A stretch of DNA of 64,000 nucleotides. Source: Acestrorhynchus altus. Taxonomy: Eukaryota; Chordata; Actinopteri; Characiformes; Acestrorhynchidae. The stretch spans positions 4,233,942 through 4,297,941 of the forward strand of contig CM067504.1 in assembly GCA_034509495.1 (NCBI GenBank), written 5' to 3'. The notes below the pieces were generated by a model that worked only from the letters and a program-made list of their open reading frames with translations, made no database searches and was not told where the DNA came from. The first letter of the stretch is position 1; each line of letters opens with the position of its first letter. Below, piece after piece: positions 47,461 through 58,490 of this stretch. The position numbers and the translations under genes were made by a program.

Positions 47461-48901
47461 ATGATCTGTTCATTATTTCATATTTCACCTTTGATTGCTA
47501 CCCCAGTGAAACGAATCAATGTCCAGTGTCCACTTGTACTTTGGCGTGGGCGTGTAGGTGACATTTGTGTATGCAAATGAAGAAAAAGAACAGACACTCA
47601 TTGCTTGGAAACTGTAGTTTTATTCATAATTAATGTCCTTGTTAATGTTATTTTAACTCTGGAAATTCAGAAACTGCCGCGATCATCTTCTCCATGTTTG
47701 ATGCTCGTTTGATATAACCTTCTCATATCCGATTGGCTTGATGGAGCGGTACTCCTTTAGTCCGTACAGTGAGGCTGCTCTCGGCATGATGCAGAATGCC
47801 ATGCACTCTCTCCATAGAAGTAGAATTTTATTGATTGATAGTAAAGAGGGCAGCACACAGAAACCTCAGTTCCACTTAGTGACAGGACACGATAGGCTCC
47901 TTTTTAACACATCCTCTGCAGGCGGTTCCCCTTGATGATGAGGTCTTCATACTGACAGCACGAGGGTCTTTTTTTTATTATTTAAGAAAAAGCAAAACAG
48001 CATCTTATTAGTTGAACTCGTCCAGTTATGTGTTGCTGTGACCTGATTCGTGAGGGACTGTAAGTGGAGATGTTTTAGTTTAGGCCTATTGTGCTAGATT
48101 CCTTTGGGATCTCTTCCAGTGTGAAATCCATAAATCCACAGTTGGGTGGACATGCCCTGTGTTCATTGAGCCTGAATGAGAGTCTGGAAAGTACGATTCA
48201 TAATTTAGTGATTTTGGCGCATGCTTAAATTATTTTCATGAGGTTTTGTGTATGGATTAGGGCTGTCGGAGCAAATTAGATGAGAATATTGCTCTTGCTG
48301 GATATTGATGAAATGTTATATTATAATGTGTTACAATTTGACCAGCAGATACTGGCATTTTTCAAACTTTTGCCAGGATCATCATTACAGGGAAATGTAG
48401 CATTTATTTATAGATGATTTCTATTTCAGTAAAATTATACATTTTTAACATTATGTGATGTTAGCATTTCCAAGTGCAAATAAATATGTTGTGTGATCTG
48501 CATGGCACAGATGAAGCCATTTTTATTATAATCTAATATTTCAGTGTGATTTTGATGATTTTTTTTATTAGAATCTCTTAATTTTCAGAGATTACTTTTA
48601 ATAATTATCAGTAGAACTTTCAGACCTTCAGTACTGAACATGACTGAACACAGAACAGAATATTAATGACATTTTTATCAAAATTCAGTTATTTGCATAT
48701 TTTTATTCTGTGACTCCTTAACATTGTGAGGTGTTCGATCTTCATATATGTCAGTGTTACTATAACGACTTAAATGTCTTAAAGACTTCAAAGGCTCAAT
48801 ATCTTAAAACTCCTCAGAATGTAGGTAGAACCTTATCGTTCCAAGAGGATGAATTACACCAAGCAAACTTCACAATAGCAGCAGCAGTGTGTGTTTGTGT
48901 A

Positions 48902-48904
<3 letters not shown>

Positions 48905-48956
<52 letters not shown>
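48905..48956. repeat. (GA)n microsatellite, 52 bp
   Basis: This GA run borders the left side of the inverted nos1ap block. It corresponds to the CT run at 32973-33021. Confidence 0.97.
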
Positions 48957-48958
<2 letters not shown>

Positions 48959-49341
48959 AGGAGTAAGAGACTGAATACACCGGCATTCCATTTCCTCCTC
49001 CTCCTCCTCCAGTCACCTTCACTCTCTGCCAAATGCTGTTTCAATGACAGGTTTCTCTCGTGCTCAGAACTTATCAAGACCTGAGTGCATAATCTGACAT
49101 AAGGTGACTTACTTTCTTCTTGGATTTGAAGACGTTGCATCTGAACACGTTGCTCTGCCCATCTCTGGCTATATAACTGAAGATCTTCAAATCTTGGGAA
49201 TCGTGCGATACGTAGAATATTCTGTAAAAGACAAGAAATCGATAACAGGATGTAATTTGGAGCTGAATCAATAGGAAAAAAATGCAATTAATCTTGCACT
49301 CTCAAAGCCTGCAATCAATAAGGTCTAAAGAGCACATTGCA
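48957..49341 (-). repeat. Inverted copy of the nos1ap exon 5 block
   Basis: These 385 bases are the reverse complement of 32585-32972. By eye the only differences are a synonymous A/G change in the exon and one GGA unit fewer in a GGA run. It lies between two GA runs and ends at an N (49342). Such high identity, including intron sequence, means either a very recent event or an assembly or haplotype error. Confidence 0.95.
49113..49221 (-). pseudogene. nos1ap: Inverted copy of nos1ap PTB exon
   Basis: This is a complete copy of the exon at 32705-32813, including both splice sites, on the strand opposite to the gene. The reading frame is intact, and the single difference (AGG to AGA, arginine) is silent. 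Since it is antisense to nos1ap it would not be spliced into the nos1ap mRNA. If real, it could pair with the sense copy in the pre-mRNA. Confidence 0.93.
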
Positions 49342-49342
49342 N
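49342..49342. other. Single ambiguous base (N) at duplication edge
   Basis: The only N in the window lies exactly between the inverted block and the second GA run. It suggests a gap-fill or contig join at this point. Confidence 0.98.

Positions 49343-49399
<57 letters not shown>
49343..49399. repeat. (GA)n microsatellite, 57 bp
   Basis: This is the second GA run, on the other side of the inverted block and directly after the N. Confidence 0.97.
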
Positions 49400-49401
<2 letters not shown>

Positions 49402-49634
49402 GAGGAGTCAGAAAGTGAGGGATATTTCATCAGAATTAAAATGTAACCTACCTTCCGAACTCAGCAGTAGCACCGTCTTGCCATCCACCCACCATACCAG
49501 CCTCGTTTACATTGTTTATAAAAACCACTAATGCGTCACGCTCTATTAAAGAGTGAATTAAAGGAGGAAATTGGGGCCAAATTTGGTATTAATTGCATTA
49601 AAAACCATGAACACGTTACTTTTTCCCTATAAAC

Positions 49635-50035
49635 CCTTGTGTTGTCTTAATATTCTGTATACACCCTGTGTCCTAAGGGTCAAAATGACCCACCTTCACT
49701 AAACCCCTAAAATAGAACAGCTTAATGGATTTTTAAACCGTGAATCTACTTTGCTTGAACAACCTTCGTACAGCACTGCATTTTTATTACAGCGCAGCTG
49801 TTCTATTCTTCATACAGTAAAGTACAGATGTGTTATCGTTTTTGATTAAAGGGTCTTAAGAGGTGTAAACATGATCATTTTAGTAAGAGATGGCAATTAT
49901 ATAGCTTCAGTTTCACTTTTCTATTTTGGAGACGCTTCAGGAAAAGTAATCAAATCAGATCAGATTATTAAGTGGGGTTTTTTTCTGCAATGGAATGCAG
50001 AGGTTGGTCATTCTTGACCCTTTTGTGTGGGTTAA
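49635..50035. mobile_element. Possible piggyBac-like MITE
   Basis: The left edge has CCCTTGTGTTGTCTTAA and AAGGGTCAAAATGACCCACC. The right edge has TTGGTCATTCTTGACCCTTT followed by TGTGTGGGTTAA. Inverted ends of CCC...GGG type next to TTAA resemble piggyBac elements. The ends are not clean, so this is tentative. Confidence 0.35.
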
Positions 50036-51233
50036 TTGTGTGTCTTTGTGTCGTGGATATAATATTCCAGCTCTGACAAAGGCTTCGTTAGTGAGTCAGT
50101 GTCAGCTTTTGGGAATGATATTGATATAAGACCTTCATGTCTGTTTTCAGAAGAAGTGACATTGGACCGCTAAAAGTGGTCCGTGAACAGAAATGAGTTT
50201 GCCACCCCAGACCTAATCTGATGAAGAGCAGTCTAATCCATTTGAAGAGTTATTGTTTATGAATGAATAAATGGGCGCGTTCTTAGTTTTGTGAATGCTT
50301 TGTTTTATAATTTCTTATCGAACGCAGGCTTTGCGAGACACAGCCTGTTTTGTCTGATAAGCAAAACAGCAGAACAGAAAACTCTAAGACGAGTTTCACG
50401 CTTCCTCCTTTACCTGGGGTTGTTTAGAACAACATTTCCTCATTATATTGTTTACACAGAGCCGCAAGATGCTCCCTGAAAAGAACAGGAATGTTAAATC
50501 ATTTTTCCATTCAGAGTGACTGTGAGAGGCTGCTCTAATTTTTTAACACAAATGCTTATGAATTACTCACAGAAAGGGACCCATTCTCACCATCACCATG
50601 CTGGACTTCACCCCATGTCAGGCAATTTCACATACCCCAGCCAGGCTGCCTCAGGCCAGTACACTAGTGAGGTCAAATCAAATATGGAGAAGGAGAGATT
50701 TCAGTGCAGTGCTCATGTTTTCCAGACTGTAACTGAAAGTCAATTGCCAAGCTGTTTTCTGGACACATATCTGGCCCCATGGGGCAGCCTTGCCTGCAAG
50801 TGTATACCTGGGACCAGCACGGTATTAAACATTGAAACCTCTGACCACTACTGTACATTAAATCACAGTATATGGACTGAAGTCATGTCGTTCAAAAAAG
50901 ATTTTGATGTTTGATACATTTTGTGTTTTTTTTTTTTAGTTTTCCAGTGCAAAGCAAAGTAATTAGTATCATGTGAACTGGTGAATTCACTGGTGCAAGA
51001 TTGGGGATGTAGGGCCACATTTTAGGGCTGAATATTGATTAAGCCTCATTGTACAACGCTACCATGAACATCAATGAAATCTGGTTACTCACACTGCTAC
51101 GTATTGTTGTCTGTAGAGAGGAACAGAAGTACAGACTAGTGGACACTGAAGCTCTGGTATCATTCAATAATGATTACATACTGATCGGCTCATTTGGAGG
51201 GAGAAGTGAAGAAGTACCGTCCATTTCTTGAAG

Positions 51234-51332
51234 TACCGTATTTTCCGGACTATAAGCCACTAATTTTTTCCACGCTTTAAACCATGCGGCTTATAATGAG
51301 GTGCAGTTTTTTTCTTATTATATATGTTATTT

Positions 51333-51405
<73 letters not shown>

Positions 51406-51463
51406 TTATTTATTTATTTATTTTTACTTTGCGAGTGCGGCTTATAGTCCGGAAAATACAGTA
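51234..51463. mobile_element. MITE with TIR and CTAT microsatellite in its loop
   Basis: The left end TACCGTATTTTCCGGACTAT (continuing AAGCC) and the reversed right end TACTGTATTTTCCGGACTAT (continuing AAGCC) differ by one base over 25. Between them lies a CTAT repeat (51334-51405) and a TTTA repeat (51406-51424) where the normal interior would be. There is no coding capacity. The end sequence is a common vertebrate MITE type. Confidence 0.82.
51334..51424. repeat. (CTAT)n then (TTTA)n microsatellite
   Basis: About 18 CTAT units run into about 5 TTTA units, which suggests a C to T change followed by expansion. Confidence 0.97.
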
Positions 51464-51620
51464 ACTAAAAAAATGATACTGATTTGTAACTATTGTGATC
51501 TAAGACCATAGTATTGGTTAGTGTCAGAAACAGGACAAGAAATAAGAAAACCTGAAATGGAATATCACTCACGCTGTGTGTGTTTATATGCACTCAGTCA
51601 TCCAGTCATAATCACTAAAC

Positions 51621-51806
51621 CAGCGTTTCTCATCCCTGGTACTAGAGACACACCTGCCATGCATGTTTTCGCTTTAACACACCCCCTTCAACTCTGAAGG
51701 GCTTGTGAATGAGCTGATTAGTTAAATCAGGTGTGTTGTGAGCAGGGCAAGATCTAAACATATGCAGGGTAGAGGTGCCTCTTGGACCAGGGTTGAGAAA
51801 CTGCTG
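51621..51806. mobile_element. Palindromic MITE (hAT-like)
   Basis: The left end CAGCGTTTCTCATCCCTGGT and the reversed right end CAGCAGTTTCTCAACCCTGG are imperfect inverted repeats. The middle holds AAATCAGGTGTGTTGTGAGC, a usual core word of fish hAT-like MITEs. No coding frame. Confidence 0.75.
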
Positions 51807-53899
51807 ATATAAACAGCATAATTCAATTTTTTTAGATCAGAGTAAAGTCTAGAAATCTGGAAAAGAGAGACGGATTTTAGCTCAGTAATCCAATTTCTCA
51901 GTGCATGTGTACTCTTAACCAGAGTTCTGTTGGATTTCTCGGTCTGCAAATGCGTGAAAACAGTCTGTGGTACTGGAAATAAGCAGGCAACATTTAAGAG
52001 AGCACCTGTGACACGGCAACAAAACACTTTCGCAGTGACACTGAACCAACAACATGAGCGAGGAAATGAAGGATTTTCAAAATTCTTCATTTTCCAGATG
52101 ATCTTATTATGGCCTGATGTGTAAAAAATTATTATTATAACTGATTATTGCCTGATTCATGTAGACCTGGAATGTCCCTTTAACTCATTATTCAGGTGTA
52201 TATAAATGTGTTGGATCAGATTACTTCCAAAATCTGATTTTCTGCCGTTCTTGGATTATTGAATGCATGTAAATGCACTCATTAAATGGTTTCTCTAATT
52301 AAATACACAGTAAAACCATGGCAGCACAGAGAAGCACTGATTCTACAGGTTTTTCAGTACTTTTTGGAACAGACAACAGAATTAAACCTGTAAAAATAAC
52401 TATTCACGAGGTAGCTTTCCATTGACCTGATGATAAGAGGCTACTCTGCTTTAAAATGGCCTGATTGATAAAGCTAAAATGAGCATCTGTGCTGTGATTG
52501 TGAAGGGCCAAGTGCTGAGCAATCATGTATGAAACTTGCGTGTAAGAAATCTGTGTTGCTTCTTTGTTACATCAGTAAAACGAAAAGAGCAAACAGCTTC
52601 TAGGATGAGCTATGTTTAATTTAGTGGAAATTTATTACCAAACTATTGCTTTACAGAAACGTGGACTTTCCACCACAACCTGCACTTTCCAAATAAAGAG
52701 AGGAAAATCTATGATTCCCATTCCCATGCAGTACTTGCTCAGTGATGTATCTGCCCTGTCTGGAGTCTCCAGGTCAATGAAAGACGCATTTACTTTGTGG
52801 TGTGGTGCTGGACAGCAGCAGGAGCATCATTCAAAAGTAATGACCTCTTGTGGATAATTTATGAAGGGCTGAATTCAGCTTTTGTGCTCATGCAACCTTC
52901 ATTTTGCCGAAGTGCGTGATCTTAGCCAGATTTCCGGTGCTGTAGTGAATCACAGCAGTAGACACATGACGAGTGTACCAAATATTAGACCCTGTTGTTG
53001 AAGGGTGTTAAAGGGTGCATGGGTATGCATCACCATTCCTGACTAGGTCATTGGAATTAAATGAAAGCCAATGAAACAGCATTAGTGTCAATTTAGGAGA
53101 GGAAAGAGTAAGATGCATATCCGTCTCTATGCACGGAACATTGGGTGCTTTAATTTGACTTGAGCCCAGGTTGGTGTAATCACAGCAAATAAAGGCAATA
53201 CACTATCCCTTCAGTTGTTTTAAGCAATCATTTTTCACACAATCACATTATCTCTTGATGAGTCCTCACTTTATAGGCTTTTGTCGTTATCTCTCAAATT
53301 GGCTGAGAGCAAATAGGAGCACTGACGCACGTGTTTATGCCTAATATTAGTTCGGAGTGAATAAGCTCTCAAATGACTCACTTTGCGAGGGCCCTGAGTA
53401 ACACTGGTACACACGGGGCCTCATTCACTAAAATCTTCCTCTTGTTTTGGCAGATCAGAACCTTGCTGTTCATGTTTTTTCTTTCTTAGTACAGTATCAT
53501 TACACCTCATTCCAAACTATTATGCAAATTGGATTTAAATTTCATAAAGATTTTTTTTGTTTTTTAATTAAACTCATGGATGTGAGATATTGTGTAGCAG
53601 GGCTCTTTGGATCACTGAAATCAATCTCAGACACCTGGGATAATTAGTTTCCCAGGTGAGCACAATTAAAGGAAAGGATGTTCTACATTATTACACAGAT
53701 TTCAAACACTATGGGAAAGAAAAAGGATCTGCCACTGAAAAGCTTGAACGAGGTACAAAAACCTCCGCGTGATCATCGTCCTGTGAAGTGATTTGCATTT
53801 GCATTGACCGTTTAGGACATTTAGAGAGAAATATCAATTGCATAATAATTTGGAACAGGGTGTCTATATATCAGTGATAAAGGGTTGGCTCATTTTTGT

Positions 53900-54185
53900 G
53901 GCATTTTAATGCTCTGTGCGTTTGCAGTGTTTCAAAGATCAGCAGCCATGTACTCATCTCAGCAGCTCCCTACTCTCTGAAAGTGAAAAGTCATAAGAGC
54001 ATAAAAAGAGAAGGCTATATGAAGATAGTAAAGCATTGTCATTTGATCGTTTCTTTAGTGTGTAACGTTGATAAGACAGGACACTTGACAGGAATGGTGG
54101 AAGTCAAGGAAGCGTTCTTATAGAAATGCTCAAAATGGCTGTGAATGCAAATCAAAACCCCTGTGTGACTGAAGAGTTATCAGAC
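53900..54185 (+). mobile_element. Tc1-like relic (family B), 5' part
   Basis: It contains GTGTTTCAAAGATCAGCAGC, CTACTCTCTGAAAGTGAAAA and GGAATGGTGGAAGTCAAGG. These match the first part of a fish Tc1-like transposase (helix-turn-helix region), also seen at 57885-58280. It is followed by a family A fragment and then by the rest of family B at 54475, so it was probably split by a later insertion. Confidence 0.7.
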
Positions 54186-54189
54186 TCAC

Positions 54190-54440
54190 ACTGACAGACC
54201 AAGGCCCAATTGAAAATGCTGCTATGAGCACCATCAACACTCCACCCCTACCAGACCATCTGCAGAACTGAGTGAGAACATTCAAGCTGCATGGGATGGA
54301 TGATCACCGGACACCATTAGGAACCTCTATAACTCCATGCTGAGACGTTCTGTATGTTTAGATTAAAAATTTAGGCTGTGATTAATATTTATCTTCCTTC
54401 CCAGAAGTACTTTAATCTCACACTTTCTTCTAAGTGCAAC
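54190..54440 (+). mobile_element. Tc1-like fragment (family A), C-terminal end
   Basis: It reads ATCAACACTCCACCCCTACC, TTCAAGCTGCATGGGATGGA and ACACCATTAGGAACCTCTAT. This is the C-terminal region of family A transposase, found reversed at 42721-43205 and forward at 62880-63000. It ends with AAGTGCAACTATTTGTGAAT, a decayed right TIR. It sits inside a family B copy. Confidence 0.75.
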
Positions 54441-54474
54441 TATTTGTGAATTTGTTCTTCTGAAGAGCAAAATA

Positions 54475-54600
54475 ACATCTACTGTCTCACCACAAAATTC
54501 AACATCAGACATTTTCAACAGAGCATTTATACAAGCCTGAGGTGTTTTGGAGATAAGCCCTGTGGACCTATGAGGTTACAATAAAGAAATAATAGTAATT
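54475..54600 (+). mobile_element. Tc1-like relic (family B), continuation
   Basis: It reads CTCACCACAAAATTCAACAT, AACAGAGCATTTATACAAGC and GCCCTGTGGACCTATGAGGT. It follows on from family B sequence interrupted at about 54185. Confidence 0.6.
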
Positions 54601-54819
54601 TACTTAGTAAATCAGTAAATAACAAAGCACAAAGCACAAAAATACCACTGGCTGGAAAAGGAGAGCAGCATTCCTGAATGGGAGGCTGGCAGCTGTTTCG
54701 GTATAATTGATAAAATGTTCATTTTTAGGAGAGGTCATTCAAGTTTCTGGGATTTGACTTGATTTTCTTCTTTCCTTTTAGATAAAAGCAGGTCAGCGCT
54801 TCTAGTAAGACGTTACGGT

Positions 54820-55010
54820 AAATGACTGGCCCTTGGCACTTCTAGTGTTGATCCATTGCATCTTTTTTTTTGTCCCCTTTGAAATTGGCCATCACTGCCA
54901 TATGATGTCCTTGTGAAAGATGGGTGATTCAGATGAACACTGTCAAGGACATGTATGAAGTCATCTGGACTAAAAGCACTGGCTTCATTGAAGGCAGCCA
55001 TTGGGCCTCG
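54820..55010 (+). repeat. Unclassified repeat, copy 1
   Basis: It shares AATTGGCC, CACTGCCATATG, GTGATTCAGATG, GTCAAGGACATGTATGAA and ATCTGGACTAAAAGC with 58365-58490. Both copies lie shortly after a family B Tc1 relic, so this may be the 3' region of that family. The ORF fragments in it are not recognised. Confidence 0.65.
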
Positions 55011-56199
55011 TTCACCAACATCTTTCTAAAAATGATCTCAAATTTGTTCTTCAGAAAAGCCCGAACACAATGTCTACAGCAGATTGTTGGTGTGTTTTTC
55101 AGCACAGGATTGTTTGCAAGTGCGCTCTTATAACGATGAAGCCTATTTTCCCTGTAAACCGAACAGATCCAGAGGACGTAAACACTGGTGAATGTCAGCA
55201 TCTTTGTAAATTCTGAGTAAGTGGGTTTGAAGAAGAAAACCGAAGTCTTGTCTCGTTTACTGAGACAAACTGAATGTTTAGTGGAGTGCAGAAGGGGAAA
55301 TTGCCAGTGCCTACCCAGTCTGTTTATTCTGTTCATTTGTAAATATGTGCTTTACCCCATCCTCCAATTTACTGAAGTATGAGAGATTTTCATTCCGAGA
55401 TGAAGACGGAGAAAGGCGATGGAAGAAAAGAGAGCGTGGAAACTGGTGTCTCCCACGTGGTTCTCTCTGAAGCACATGGCTGTCCTTGATCTCTTTGCAC
55501 CAAGGCAACCATTGGAACACACACTGAATCATCTTGTTCAGTGTTTCCAGATCGATAAATATCTGAGGTCACGATAACAGCCCTGCTACCCCACACGGAA
55601 ACCTCTGGCATTGTTGCTCAGGTGAATAGCCCCGGCTCGGAGTGTATTTGGCATTTTACGGTAAGGGATCTTTCGCATATCGATGAAAAAGTTCTTTTGT
55701 TTTCACATTTCTCTCAGACAGAGATGTGAGCCGCATTTCAAAGGAATGGGTAATTATTCTGAGCGTGATAGGCCGATACAGAGCCACCTCCATGCTAATG
55801 CGCCACAATGACATTTAACTTTAATGCGAATTCTGGAAGGCTGGAGAAGCGTCTGCCTTTTCACAGGGCTTTTAATCTCTTGAGTGTTAAGCTACTTAAT
55901 ATCAAAGGCTTCTAGATTTACCCTGTTTTATATGTGACTGTTGAATCTTTTTGGTCCCTGCTTTGGTTTCACAGAGGTTAATCACAGTAATGTGCTGCTG
56001 TGCACTGGTACAGCGAGCGGCGGATACGTTCAGACGCATCAAGAGGGTTGTGTAATGAATTAAGGGACATTTCAACTGTGTTAAAGTTGTCAAGATCACT
56101 TTTTTTGTTCTGTGGGTGAGTTTGGGGTATAGATGTACTCATTGCGTACTCTTGGGACGGAAGAAAAGTCAGTCAGAGAAGCACATTTTAATGTTGTGA

Positions 56200-56400
56200 A
56201 GGCAGCGAATTGAATTCGTTCCTGTAGTGCTTTTTACAGCTGATGAAAATGAGTAGATAATCAACAACACAAGATGTTGGGTGACTGTGGCGGGGAAAAC
56301 GTCCCTCAGAGCCAGAGGAAGAAACCTTTGGAGGAACCAGGCACAGCTGGACACTGTTGGGTAACAGGAGAGGGCGGTTTCACAGTGACTCCAAATTAAT
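56200..56400 (+). repeat. Fragment of teleost interspersed repeat
   Basis: It contains GCGGGGAAAACGTCCCTCAG and GAGGAAGAAACCTTTGGAGG followed by AACCAGGC. These resemble the part downstream of the repeat at 2435-2590 in its usual form (a GGAAAAACTCCC...GAAGAAACC pattern). Diverged. Confidence 0.5.
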
Positions 56401-57021
56401 TTAGGCACATGAAAGATAAAGAACCAGCGTGACACACAGCACCCCAACACTGACAACCATTGTTTTAATGGAGGTACACACACCAGCGCTGATGCCACAC
56501 ATGGTGCCCTAGGACTGTTCAATTCCGCAGCACGTCACTGTGCGCCCAGCGGGATTTTTCATTATTAAAACCAAAAGGACTCACAACTTCACTTGATTCT
56601 TAACGTCTTTAATATAAACAAATTGTCCGTTACACCACTTGGTTAGTAAACGTATAATGTGACGTTTGTTTGCTCTTTTAGTTGTAATTTTATTTTAAAT
56701 GCTGTTAAAGTGTTAAAGGAAGGAGCTCTTATTTTGACACTTCATCCTGCTCAGGATGTTTTGGAGTCACCTGTTCACTCCTATACATGTGACTAAAGCT
56801 TAATATGTGCTCTAGCTGGTCAAATGTGTTTTTATATTATTAATCCAATGTACTGGTTCTTGGAAAGTGGGGAATGTTGTCATTCTGTTGTACTACCACA
56901 CCACTTCCTCAAACTGTACTTCTACTGAACATCACTTCCTCTTTGTCACTGCGTGGCTGTTCATTTGGCATGGAACAGAGGTTAAAGATGGAAAGCTGTG
57001 CCCTTGGTGTTCAGTCTTGCA

Positions 57022-57026
<5 letters not shown>

Positions 57027-57105
<79 letters not shown>
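57027..57105. repeat. (TG)n microsatellite, 79 bp
   Basis: This is the longest pure TG run in the window. Confidence 0.97.
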
Positions 57106-57108
<3 letters not shown>

Positions 57109-57884
57109 CTTAAGCCATGATCAGTAGGAGTTGTCGTGATGATATTGAACATTTAAAATGTTCCTCATGGTCTGTTATGGTATGATGTAACCAGCTCAAG
57201 GTGAAGTTCACAGTGCTCTCTGGAGTTTCAAGCATCGAACCACAAAGCCTGAAAGACAAAATCCAGCAGAAATGAATATAAATATGAATATTTTCATTAC
57301 ACAAAAAGTGACATTTCCAGCCTTTTTTGTTTTGCTGTTGATCCAGAATCTGGAAATATTAAGACATTTTAATTAAAATTTGAATAGATTACTAATTACA
57401 GTATCAACTTTAAAACAAAAAGCTTAAAATATCACTTTAAATGTAATTCATATGAAATATGACTGTTTAAATAAATGATCAGAAGCCGTTTTTTACAGTA
57501 TTCTGTTTTTTTAGATGCACTAGTCTGTGACCCACCTGTCACTTGCATGGCAGTGTGAACAGTAAATAACACTTTCAGTTCCAATTTGGCCCACTTTTAT
57601 GTGTGATGTTGAAATCCTATCCAATCAGAATTCATGTAACGTCTTTGTTGTTGTAATGTCTTTGTTGTGACCCAAACATACCACAACTACTGTGTTTCTA
57701 ATGAAATGGCCAAATGCGGCCACAGGGGGACATGTCTGGGTAGTAATGTATAGATTGTTACACAAATTTTTCTTTTTATAGCATTTTTGGTGTCAGATGA
57801 TGGCACACCAAAAATAAATATTAATGAATACATGTTTATCAATAACTGGGTTGATGCAATCAAGGAACCTTTCCGAATGTTACC

Positions 57885-58280
57885 ATTAGTGTGTGTTTCA
57901 GTGCTTCATAAATACACTGACTCCTCAGACCTCGTTTCAATGATCAGCAGCTGTGGGCTCCTTTAAGCAGGTGCCTAGCACTCTGAAAATGAAAATCGCT
58001 CATGTTCTCAAAGAGACGATGATAAGAAGAAAGTAGAGCATTGAAACTTCACTTGGAGGTCAAGGAAGACCAAGAGAATTATCTACTTGTAGGACAGGAA
58101 GGCAAATTAAAAGCTCTGGATGAGGGCAAAAGGCCTGAAGGTGGAGTTATCAGACTCTACGGTGGAGGTTGTGCATTTGTGTAGCAACACCTGCACAAAT
58201 ATGAGTCATCAGAAGAAGACCTTTCCTCTGTCCTCACCACAAATGTTGGTGTCATTTTCAACTGAGAATGAAGACATGAT
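57885..58280 (+). mobile_element. Tc1-like relic (family B)
   Basis: It contains TGTGTGTTTCAGTGCTTCAT, ATGATCAGCAGCTGTGGGCT, CTAGCACTCTGAAAATGAAA, GAGGTCAAGGAAGACCAAGA and CAACACCTGCACAAATATGA. This is the N-terminal half of a fish Tc1-like transposase gene. Frames are broken, and there is no catalytic half. Confidence 0.75.
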
Positions 58281-58364
58281 TTTAAGAAGTTAAAATTAGT
58301 AATAATTTGTAACATATACGTTATAAAGCAGCATCACTTACCCAAAATCCATCACTTCCCCCCT

Positions 58365-58490
58365 CACCTTGTAATTGGCCGTTACTGCCATGTGCATGTC
58401 TTTGTAGAAAGACAGATGATTCAGATGTCAAGGACATGTATGAACTGATCTGGGCTAAAAGCGTAGTCTTTGTAGAAGGCAGCTAGACTA
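58365..58490 (+). repeat. Unclassified repeat, copy 2
   Basis: This is the second copy of the repeat at 54820-55010, with several small deletions. It follows the family B relic at 57885-58280 by 85 bp. Confidence 0.65.

Noticed and set aside
48814..49287. 157-codon minus-strand frame
   Set aside because: It reads the inverted nos1ap exon block in the wrong frame and continues through the GA/CT run as Ser-Leu repeats. The matching frame at 32639-33067 is wrong for the same reason.
50516..50914. 132-codon plus-strand frame with a His run
   Set aside because: No start or splice signals fit and no known domain is present. I tested it as a possible further nos1ap exon and found no match to the NOS1AP protein.
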